Shown here: positions 6,948-14,006 of the stretch, in pieces
Numbering within the stretch: position 1 is the first letter of the stretch
Layout: every line of letters starts with the position of its first letter
Translations under genes and position numbers: made by a program
The notes under the pieces: generated by a model
Databases searched by the model: none
What the model was told of the DNA's origin: nothing
What the model saw: only the letters and a program-made list of their open reading frames with translations
Source of the DNA: Virgibacillus_F flavescens
GTDB lineage: Bacteria; Bacillota; Bacilli; Bacillales; Amphibacillaceae
Assembly: GCF_050574275.1 (NCBI RefSeq)
Contig: NZ_CP192260.1
Location: 868,001 to 932,000, forward strand
Direction of reading: 5' to 3'
Length of the DNA stretch: 64,000 nucleotides

Positions 6948-8323
6948 TAGCCAATGATCACCTTTTCCTTTGGATAGTGGAAGGAATCTTTTGTAACCTT
7001 ACCTCGCATTAGAAACAGAAATGAGAAAATACCAATTCTGCCTATAAACATCATAAATATTATAATCCATTTAGCAAATGTGCTTAGATCAGCTGTAATT
7101 CCCATTGAAAGACCTGTTGTTCCAAACGCTGAGCAGACCTCAAACACAATTTCCAAGAAAGGGAAAGGCTCTGTATAGGCTAGCAAAATGATTGCTGTAA
7201 CACATAACATACTTGCCGTGCTAATTACGATAAAAGATCGAATAACATCTTCTGGATCAATTTCTCTTCCAAATACTTTGATGCTGGAGTTACCTTTACC
7301 ATAATTATAAATAGCTAATAACATGATTGCAAAAGTCGTCGTTCGTATTCCACCACCCACACTGCTGGGAGAGGCACCGATAAACATTAATATACATATC
7401 ACAACTAACGTTGGTATGGTGAAATCACTTACATCCATTGTAGCCAGTCCACCATTTCTTGTAGTAACAGACTGAAACAGGCTGTAGAAAAGTTTCTCAT
7501 GCCATAGCTTGTCTTCAAAAAAGGCATTTCTCTCCAGGAAATATATAAGTACCCAACCCACTAGTATGAGTCCAAAGTATGTAATGGTAGTTATTTTTGT
7601 AAAAAGGGAGAAATGGTATTTATTGTTGATTTCTTTGAATTTTCCACTAAGTAAATCTTGAACTTCTATAAGTACCGGAAATCCAATTGCACCTAAAATT
7701 AAAAGTATAATAGTAATAAATTGAACAAAGTAATCATCTGCAAATGGAATCAGCGAAGAACCAGTTATATCAAAACCAGCGTTTGTGGTAGCACTTACTG
7801 CACTAAAAAAGCCATGAAGTAAAGCTTCCTGCCAGGTATCGAAGTAACTCAAAAAATAGGTAGTGAGCACAATAGTACCTACTAGTTCAATGATAAGTAT
7901 AATCTTAAAAATATCTATCATTAGTCTTACTAATCCACCCAGCGTAGATCTATTCTGGTCAATTTTGATTAATTGTCTTCCACGCAGGCCGATTTTTTTA
8001 CCAAATAGTAACCATACAAATGTTCCAAGTGTCATAATACCAATTCCGCCAAATTGCAAAACGACTGCAAGGGCGATTTTACCAGCAGTATTGAACGTAT
8101 CCACTGTTGGAACGACAGTTAGACCTGTAACACTAATGGCACTTACAGCAGTAAATAGTAAATCTATAAGAGATACGTTAACTCCTTCCTGGTGAAAGAG
8201 AGGAAACCCTAATAAAAGGGTGGAAACCATTACCGCTATTAGGTAAAACAAGACAATTGATTGAATAGTAGATAGGCGATTTACAAATAAAGAAAACAAA
8301 ATTCCTTTCACTCCTCTTACCAC
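6947..8323 (-). CDS. ktrB: KtrB/TrkH-family potassium channel subunit
   Basis: Membrane subunit of a Na+-dependent K+ uptake system. The 458-aa protein shows the four pore-loop repeats of the family, each with its selectivity-filter glycine: SVTGLT, ATTNAGFD, VTTRNGG and FGTTGLS. Length fits KtrB/KtrD. No KtrA-type cytoplasmic RCK subunit is adjacent, so gating must rely on a regulator encoded elsewhere, as with Bacillus KtrD. Only 67 nt separate it from the next gene, leaving no room for a long riboswitch leader. K+ uptake fits the osmoadaptation theme of the window. Confidence 0.9.
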   Translation of the reverse strand: MVRGVKGILFSLFVNRLSTIQSIVLFYLIAVMVSTLLLGFPLFHQEGVNVSLIDLLFTAVSAISVTGLTVVPTVDTFNTAGKIALAVVLQFGGIGIMTLGTFVWLLFGKKIGLRGRQLIKIDQNRSTLGGLVRLMIDIFKIILIIELVGTIVLTTYFLSYFDTWQEALLHGFFSAVSATTNAGFDITGSSLIPFADDYFVQFITIILLILGAIGFPVLIEVQDLLSGKFKEINNKYHFSLFTKITTITYFGLILVGWVLIYFLERNAFFEDKLWHEKLFYSLFQSVTTRNGGLATMDVSDFTIPTLVVICILMFIGASPSSVGGGIRTTTFAIMLLAIYNYGKGNSSIKVFGREIDPEDVIRSFIVISTASMLCVTAIILLAYTEPFPFLEIVFEVCSAFGTTGLSMGITADLSTFAKWIIIFMMFIGRIGIFSFLFLMRGKVTKDSFHYPKEKVIIG

Positions 8324-8390
8324 TAAAAAACGATTAATTTAAATTCAACTCTATCATACGACTTATTAAGGCTGATAACAATATCAGTCT

Positions 8391-9383
8391 TTAATTAGCC
8401 TTCAGCTTCCGTAACAAAAACAGAAAATATGGCGCCCCGAGTATTGCAGTGAAAATTCCAGCTGGTATTTCTGCTGGCGGTGCAAGTCCGCGACCGAGCG
8501 CATCTGCCAGTATAAGCAACAGCATTCCCATGATTGCTGAAGTTGGCAACAATAGACTGTGTCGGTTTCCAACCAGCTGACGTGCGATGTGTGGCGCAAT
8601 TAACCCAAGGAATCCAAGTGAACCTACAACTGCAACAGATGAACCCGCCAGCGCAACCGCAACAATTAATAGAATCAGGCGCGTTCGTTCGGTATTTTCA
8701 CCGAGCCCTTCCGCAACGTCATCACCTAAGTTCAGGATGTCCAGGCGGGTAGCTAATACCATGCTTAATGGAACCAACAGGATAATCCAAGGCAAAAGAA
8801 GCAGTACATCATTCCAGCTTTTTCCCCATAGACTGCCGGTTAACCAGATAAGTGCCGCGTTTATTTCAATCGGAAATTTAACCATCAGGAACTGAATGCC
8901 TGCGTGACAGATCGCTCCAAGGGCAATCCCGACGAGTGCAAGTGTCGAGGGGTTCACTCCTTTTCGATAGACAAAAAGATACAATACCACGGTAATAATT
9001 CCTGCCCCTGCTAAAGCTGACACAGGTAACATAATGATAGGCGCATTAGGAAATAGCAGTACGACAATAGCAGCGGCAAGCCCTGCGCCTTTGGTGATCC
9101 CGATCACATCTGGTGATGCTAATGGGTTGCGGATAATTCCCTGCAGAATAGCGCCAGATACGCCAAGACCTGCCCCGACTAGGATAGCCATGACAATCCG
9201 GGGAAGCCGATAATTCATAATAATAAATCCAGCGCTGTCATCGCCATTTCCTGCTACCGAATGCCACAATTGAAGCGGTGTAATAAAGATTGCACCCACA
9301 CCGATGGCGAGAATAGCTGCAATTAATGTCAGGATAACGAGCAGCACCAAACGTGTTTTTGGGGTAATTTTTTTCCTGCTCAT
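8391..9383 (-). CDS. FecCD-family siderophore permease, subunit 2
   Basis: The 330-aa integral membrane protein has about nine to ten helices and the conserved family segments RLPRIVMAILVGAGLGVSGA, NPLASPDVIG and FLGLIAPHIAR, where the last interacts with the ATPase. Together with the gene at 9380 it should form the channel of an Fe(III)-siderophore importer. The two permease genes overlap by 4 nt (ATGA), so they are translationally coupled. No ATPase is encoded in this cluster. The arrangement resembles the Bacillus YfiYZ-YfhA system, which borrows the YusV ATPase. The exact siderophore cannot be read from sequence. Confidence 0.9.
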   Translation of the reverse strand: MSRKKITPKTRLVLLVILTLIAAILAIGVGAIFITPLQLWHSVAGNGDDSAGFIIMNYRLPRIVMAILVGAGLGVSGAILQGIIRNPLASPDVIGITKGAGLAAAIVVLLFPNAPIIMLPVSALAGAGIITVVLYLFVYRKGVNPSTLALVGIALGAICHAGIQFLMVKFPIEINAALIWLTGSLWGKSWNDVLLLLPWIILLVPLSMVLATRLDILNLGDDVAEGLGENTERTRLILLIVAVALAGSSVAVVGSLGFLGLIAPHIARQLVGNRHSLLLPTSAIMGMLLLILADALGRGLAPPAEIPAGIFTAILGAPYFLFLLRKLKAN

Positions 9384-10381
9384 GCTTCTTTACCCCCTTT
9401 ACGTGCTAAAAATAAGAAGTAAGGCGCACCAATTAACGCAGTGACAATGCCTACCGGCGACTCAGCTGGAAATGCAATAAACCGTGATAATACGTCAGCA
9501 CTAACGAGCAGTAATGCACCAAGCAGCGCGGAGAAGGGAATGATGAATCGGTAGTCAATTCCGATTAGTCTTCTTGCGATATGTGGAATAATTAATCCAA
9601 CAAACCCGATGGGACCAGCCACCGCAACAGATGCACCAGCAAGCATTACAACGAGCAAACTGAAAAATAAGCGAATCAGGACCACGTTCTGTCCAAGCCC
9701 TTTTGCCATGTCGTCTCCTAGCCCAAGAATGGTAAGTTGACGAGCAAGCAGGATTGCAATCAGAATGCCTGCAGCAGCCCATGGCCAGATAATATGTACT
9801 TCACTCCAGCTTGCCCCGTCGATAGCCCCGGCGAGCCAAAACAGAACGCTCTGTGTAGAATCTTCATGAAATAAAACGACACCTTCAATAATCGCTGATA
9901 GAAATAAATGAACGGTAATGCCGGCAAGCGCCAGTTTAACAGGCGAAGTTCCAGCCGAACTGGATGCCATGGAGTATACAATCGAACCACCTATGATTGC
10001 GCCAAGGAATGCGAAATACACCAAGGATCCGGACGAGAGATCTGGCAGAAAAACAAGACTTAACACAACAACTAGTGAGGCACCGGCATTCACGCCGAAT
10101 ATTTGTGGCGATGCTAATGGATTCATCGTGATTGCCTGCATAATTGCTCCAGCAATTGCCAGACTTGCGCCAATGATAATCGCAATTAGTGTCCGTGGCA
10201 GGCGTAAATCCTGGATAATTAAAAATTCTTTTGTCTGTTCGTCAGCAATAAACGATTGAAAAATTTCCCCATAATTAATAGACACTGCCCCTATTCGCAA
10301 GCTTGCCAGTATACTTATTGCGAGTAAAAAAAGTACCGTGATAAATAAAATTATTTTTGTGCTCGTTTTTCTTGAATCCAT
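9380..10381 (-). CDS. FecCD-family siderophore permease, subunit 1
   Basis: The 333-aa partner of the permease at 8391 shows the same signatures: DLRLPRTLIAIIIGASLAIA, NPLASPQIFG and GFVGLIIPHIAR. It lies 95 nt after the binding-protein gene, and a hairpin in that gap may lower its expression relative to the lipoprotein. Both permeases end in the typical GAPYFLFL segment. Control is expected from the Fur box upstream of the binding-protein gene, since no promoter-like operator is visible between the genes. Confidence 0.9.
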   Translation of the reverse strand: MDSRKTSTKIILFITVLFLLAISILASLRIGAVSINYGEIFQSFIADEQTKEFLIIQDLRLPRTLIAIIIGASLAIAGAIMQAITMNPLASPQIFGVNAGASLVVVLSLVFLPDLSSGSLVYFAFLGAIIGGSIVYSMASSSAGTSPVKLALAGITVHLFLSAIIEGVVLFHEDSTQSVLFWLAGAIDGASWSEVHIIWPWAAAGILIAILLARQLTILGLGDDMAKGLGQNVVLIRLFFSLLVVMLAGASVAVAGPIGFVGLIIPHIARRLIGIDYRFIIPFSALLGALLLVSADVLSRFIAFPAESPVGIVTALIGAPYFLFLARKGGKEA

Positions 10382-10448
10382 GCGCTATCCCCCACTTACC
10401 CGAACAATTCTCTACTTGATACTTTATCACATATAATGCCAAAGAAAA

Positions 10449-10471
10449 GAGCGGGAATGAATATCCCGCTC
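10449..10471 (-). terminator. Intercistronic hairpin between binding protein and permeases
   Basis: The arms GAGCGGGA and TCCCGCTC are followed on the minus strand by TTTTCTTT. As an attenuator or 3' stabiliser it would give more lipoprotein than permease. Confidence 0.65.
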
Positions 10472-10476
10472 CGCAT

Positions 10477-11433
10477 TTAGTTACCATACAGTTTTTCCAC
10501 TGCTTCTTCCAGAATTGCTTCTGATGAAATCAATCCACGGAACCGGGACCATGTATTCTGATCGACCGTGAACACTTGGTCATTCTTTACAGCACTGATA
10601 TCCTGCCATAATGGATTTTCTTTCCATTCGTCGACTATCGTCTGATCCCCAGACTGCATGAAGAAGAATACATCCGGATTAAATTTTACAACTTGTTCTA
10701 AATTAATCTTATTATAGCGGTCACTGCCATCCTGAATCGCATTCTTAAGACCGATTGATTCAAGCAATGTACCCGTGTAGGAATCCACATTGTGTGCGAA
10801 GAATCCATCTGCTGTTACAACGGCCGGTAAAACAGTTCGATCTTCGTCTTCCGGCACCTGTGCTTTAATTTCTTTCATTCGCTCCTTGTGTGCTTCCAGA
10901 ACTTTTTGACCCTTTTCTTCTTCGCCTACTGCATATGCGATTTTCTCGAATCCAGCTAGAATCTGTTCATAATCAGCAGCTAACGAATTCAGCATGATCG
11001 TTGGAGCGATATCGGAAAGTTCTTCATAAACATCTTTGTGACGCTGCAGATCTGCAATAATTAGATCCGGTTTTAACGAGCTGATAATTTCCATGCTCGG
11101 TTGTTTGCGCGTTCCAACGGAAGTATAGTCGTCGATCTTTTTACGAATTGGTTCAATAATTCTGCTTTCATCGTCATCGTCCGCAATTCCAACCGGTGAG
11201 ATATCAAGCGCTGCCAATGCGTCTACGTAAGAGAACTCCAATGCAACGATTTTCTTAGGGTTGGCAGGTACCTCTGTTTTACCCATTTCGTGCTCAACGG
11301 TAATGGTGTCTCCGCCGGTTTCGCTTTTCGTTTCTTTTTTCTTTCCTTCGTCCCCACCGACTGTACCACAGCCGACTAAACCTATAATGGAAATAAGTAA
11401 TAGCATCATAAAGGATAACTTTTTCAAACTCAT
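10477..11433 (-). CDS. Fe(III)-siderophore-binding lipoprotein
   Basis: The 318-aa extracellular substrate-binding protein has signal peptide residues 1-21 and lipobox LVGC with the lipidated Cys22. A Lys/Glu-rich linker follows, then a periplasmic-binding-protein fold with KKIVALEFSYVDALAALDI and PDLIIADLQRHKDVYEELS. This pattern matches class III siderophore binders of the FecB/YfiY kind, probably for a citrate-based hydroxamate siderophore, although the specificity is inferred. A perfect 7-1-7 Fur box lies 56-70 nt upstream, so iron starvation should induce it. It is the first gene of the three-gene unit. Confidence 0.9.
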   Translation of the reverse strand: MSLKKLSFMMLLLISIIGLVGCGTVGGDEGKKKETKSETGGDTITVEHEMGKTEVPANPKKIVALEFSYVDALAALDISPVGIADDDDESRIIEPIRKKIDDYTSVGTRKQPSMEIISSLKPDLIIADLQRHKDVYEELSDIAPTIMLNSLAADYEQILAGFEKIAYAVGEEEKGQKVLEAHKERMKEIKAQVPEDEDRTVLPAVVTADGFFAHNVDSYTGTLLESIGLKNAIQDGSDRYNKINLEQVVKFNPDVFFFMQSGDQTIVDEWKENPLWQDISAVKNDQVFTVDQNTWSRFRGLISSEAILEEAVEKLYGN

Positions 11434-11488
11434 CTTGTAACCTCCTGGATTGTAGTTGTATGTATTATTACTCGCACTCTATTAATAA

Positions 11489-11503
11489 TGATAATCATTA
11501 TCA
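11489..11503. promoter_or_regulatory. Fur box, siderophore operon 1
   Basis: TGATAAT-C-ATTATCA is a perfect 7-1-7 inverted repeat, upstream of the lipoprotein gene at 10477-11433. Confidence 0.9.
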
Positions 11504-11530
11504 CAGGAAAAGTCCACAACTATTTTTAGG

Positions 11531-11589
11531 AAGGGACAGCGGGACGGTTCTTGTGTCCCTGGGACACAAGAACCGTCCCGCTGTCCCTT
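11531..11589. repeat. 59-bp perfect palindrome
   Basis: 29-nt arms (11531-11559 and 11561-11589) are exact reverse complements around a single T at 11560. The inner motif is GGGACACAAGAACCGTCCC. There is no T-tract after it, so it is not a standard terminator. Confidence 0.9.
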
Positions 11590-11592
11590 ATT

Positions 11593-11727
11593 GATAAATT
11601 GCTTTTCGGTATCGATATATTTTTTCTCAAGCGTGATAAAAAATTTCTCGAAAGTGATATTATTTGTTTCAGGAGTGATATCCACATTTTAGTAATCGAT
11701 AAAATGATTTCAGGAGCGATAAAGATA
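11593..11727. repeat. 21-nt periodic array (GATA core), 7 units
   Basis: GATA begins at 11593, 11614, 11635, 11656, 11677, 11698 and 11718: five steps of exactly 21 nt and a last step of 20. Most units read (T)CxxxxGTGATA or close to it, with AT-rich variable spacers. It starts 4 nt after the palindrome. Confidence 0.85.
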
Positions 11728-11746
11728 ATTTAACAAACAGCTAACC

Positions 11747-11838
11747 AGTGGATAAGTCTAAAATCCGACCTGTTAACAACTTAAAAACAACCTTTCCACA
11801 AAGTTATCCACCATTTTCTGTGGATAAACTGTGCATAA
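11747..11838. promoter_or_regulatory. DnaA-box cluster
   Basis: Four matches to TTATCCACA lie within 92 bp: AGTGGATAA (11747, minus, 1 mismatch), TTATCCACC (11804, plus, 1 mismatch), TGTGGATAA (11819, minus, perfect) and TGTGCATAA (11830, minus, 1 mismatch). A looser CTTTCCACA sits at 11792. Confidence 0.65.
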
Positions 11839-11910
11839 CGCTTACACGAATTAAATTTCGGCGAAACAGGAACAACATTTGTTAAACTGTTACTATAGAG
11901 GAGGCAAAAA

Positions 11911-12207
11911 ATGGACCGTCTATTAAAAAGTGAAATTTCAAATGAACTAGCAAACCTAACAGACTGGAAGCTGGTGGAAGAAACATGGATTGAGCGAAAG
12001 TTCAGCTTTAATCAATACCTGGATGGAATAAAGTTTGTCGATCAGGTCGCGCGGGTTGCCGAAAATAAACAGCACCATCCATTAATCACGATTAACTACA
12101 AAAAAGTCAGTATCAAATTTTCCTCGTGGCAGGAAAAAGGATTAACATCACTCGACTTTGAAATTGCTAAAAAAATTGATGAGCTTTACCAAAAAGCTGA
12201 TCACTAA
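11911..12207 (+). CDS. Pterin-4a-carbinolamine dehydratase
   Basis: The 98-aa enzyme dehydrates 4a-hydroxytetrahydropterin and so recycles pterin cofactor. The family core is clear: WKLVEETWIERKF, then FVDQVARVAENKQHHP with the catalytic His-His-Pro, and a final domain W(Q)EKGLTSLDFEIAKKID. Length matches the family. A GAGGAGG ribosome site lies 8 nt upstream. No aromatic amino acid hydroxylase is next to it, so its partner is unknown; in many bacteria it is thought to serve molybdopterin or folate-type pterins. The DnaA-box cluster lies in its upstream region. Confidence 0.9.
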   Translation: MDRLLKSEISNELANLTDWKLVEETWIERKFSFNQYLDGIKFVDQVARVAENKQHHPLITINYKKVSIKFSSWQEKGLTSLDFEIAKKIDELYQKADH

Positions 12208-12211
12208 AATG

Positions 12212-12249
12212 AACGACCGCTCTTTCCCATCATAGAAAGAGCGGTCGTT
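12212..12249. terminator. Bidirectional terminator with AACGACCGCTCTTTC arms
   Basis: A 15-bp perfect stem between two convergent genes. A closely related hairpin occurs at 13966-14002. Confidence 0.8.
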
Positions 12250-12276
12250 AGCGTTAGTTATAAGTTTGTAGCCAAG

Positions 12277-13857
12277 CTATTCGTCATTTTTTTCTAACTC
12301 AACCAGTTGATCCGTTATTCTTTCATGTTCTTCTTCAGCAACTTTTCCTGATATAATATCATCTCGTAACAGCAAATCAATTGCTTCATGCTGGGCATAT
12401 AAGGAATGTTTTTGTAAAATGACTTGCTGTTCTTGTTTTAACTCGGGGTGCTTAGCTAACAGTACTTCCATTTCGTTGTGGACTTTTTGAAGTTCTAATT
12501 CATATTCATGAATGACTTCGCCGTATACATGACCGGAAATAAATAAGTTCTTTTTCACTTTGTTTACTTCTTCAATCGCTGAGTTATACCGGTGTGCCCG
12601 CGCGATAATGGACTCGTACTCCAGATGTCCTTCTTCTTTTTGTGTTACACCCAACCAGGCCAACAGTGGCTTGATCGAGAGACCCTGACATACAAGAGAG
12701 AAGAGCACGACGCTAAATGCGACGATTAATATATCTTCACGTCCTTGAAAATCATGCGGCAGGCTCAGGACCAGCGCAATGGATAGCGACCCCTTTAAAC
12801 CGCCCCAGTTAAATACATGCTTCCATGTAGTTGGGATATTTTTAATGAAGAATAAGCTTGTATATACAGCGATACTCCGAGCAATCAGCACAATTAGTAT
12901 AGCGAAAAAGATTAATCCCCATTTATCGGTGACATCAATTTTCGTGATTTCCAGCCCTACCATTAAAAATACGACGGAATTGGCGAGTAGTGCAGCCACA
13001 TCCCAGAAATTGCTGATATTTAATTTTGTTGTTGGGCTCATGCCAATCCTCGCACCATAATTTCCGAATATAAGCGCTGCTACCACAACCGCGATAACAC
13101 CAGAGGCATGCAATCCTTCTGCAAGTAAAAACGATCCATAAAAAAGAATAATACTAAAAATAATTTCTAATGGATAATCATCAAAATACTTGGTTAGGTG
13201 TGAAAAGCCATATCCGAGTGCGGCACCAGTAATCAGGCCAAGAAAAATAACACGGATAAAATCCCATAATCCGAGTCCTGCACCTTGGAATGCAAGATCG
13301 GCATAGGCGACTAACGAAAACGCGGAAATGTTAAATAACACGACAGCTAACCCGTCATTAAATAAACTCTCCCCCTCAATAATCGTTGCCAGTCGTTTAT
13401 TTACACCAAGACCTTTAAAAATGGACAGCACACTTACAGGGTCTGTCGCACTCATAATCGCAGCAAATACAAATGCAGCAGGAATTGAAAAGTTTAAGAG
13501 CCAGATGGAAAGGAAGCCGATCACGATAAACGAAAGGAAGGTACCTCCAAAAGCTAACGTTAAAATTGGCTTTTTATTTGCATTTAAATGGGAAAAAGGG
13601 AGCTTTAACGCAGCTTCACCTAACAATGCGGGTAAAAACAAGGTAATAATGACAAAGTTAAAAATTTCTCCTTCTGTAATAAAATCCTTTAACGGTTCAA
13701 GGATAGAAATATGTAAAAGTCCAATAACTGCACCAACAATAACAAGCGCAATCGGATATGGTTTTTTAAATTTTTTCGCTATCGCGGTAACACCAGCAGC
13801 CAGCATAATAAGAATAAGTCCGAGCTCAACAATATGATGCAGGTCAATATCCTCCAC
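12277..13857 (-). CDS. CPA1 Na+(K+)/H+ antiporter, NhaP type
   Basis: The 526-aa antiporter has about twelve membrane helices followed by a charged cytoplasmic tail of about 125 residues. The ion-binding helix motif ATDPVSV and the segment EGESLFNDGLAVVLF identify the CPA1/NhaP family. The tail is rich in Glu/Lys and predicted helical (HEYELELQKVHNEMEVLLA), and probably regulates activity. It would export Na+ in exchange for protons, which suits a saline or alkaline habitat. It is a single-gene unit bounded by similar hairpins on both sides. Confidence 0.9.
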   Translation of the reverse strand: MEDIDLHHIVELGLILIMLAAGVTAIAKKFKKPYPIALVIVGAVIGLLHISILEPLKDFITEGEIFNFVIITLFLPALLGEAALKLPFSHLNANKKPILTLAFGGTFLSFIVIGFLSIWLLNFSIPAAFVFAAIMSATDPVSVLSIFKGLGVNKRLATIIEGESLFNDGLAVVLFNISAFSLVAYADLAFQGAGLGLWDFIRVIFLGLITGAALGYGFSHLTKYFDDYPLEIIFSIILFYGSFLLAEGLHASGVIAVVVAALIFGNYGARIGMSPTTKLNISNFWDVAALLANSVVFLMVGLEITKIDVTDKWGLIFFAILIVLIARSIAVYTSLFFIKNIPTTWKHVFNWGGLKGSLSIALVLSLPHDFQGREDILIVAFSVVLFSLVCQGLSIKPLLAWLGVTQKEEGHLEYESIIARAHRYNSAIEEVNKVKKNLFISGHVYGEVIHEYELELQKVHNEMEVLLAKHPELKQEQQVILQKHSLYAQHEAIDLLLRDDIISGKVAEEEHERITDQLVELEKNDE

Positions 13858-13965
13858 GGTAAAACTCCTCCTTCATGTAGGTAGATTCGCATTACCAACA
13901 TTATACAGTCTAGTTTATCCATATAACAAAAATAATTCCGAAAAAAGGAAGCACATGAAAAAATA

Positions 13966-14002
13966 AACGACCGATCTCTTCCGTCATAGAAGAGCGGTCG
14001 TT
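13966..14002 (-). terminator. Terminator after fused permease gene, paralogue of 12212 hairpin
   Basis: The arms AACGACCG / CGGTCGTT, with an inner TCTCTTCCGTCATAGAAGAG region, closely match the hairpin at 12212-12249. Confidence 0.7.
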
Positions 14003-14006
14003 AGGT

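Noticed and set aside
8324..8390. Potassium- or c-di-AMP-responsive riboswitch before ktrB
   Set aside because: The gap is only 67 nt and too short for the known ydaO-type riboswitch.
11551..11733. Frames across the 59-bp palindrome and GATA array
   Set aside because: The frame is produced by the palindrome and AT-rich repeats; no ribosome site and no protein-like composition.
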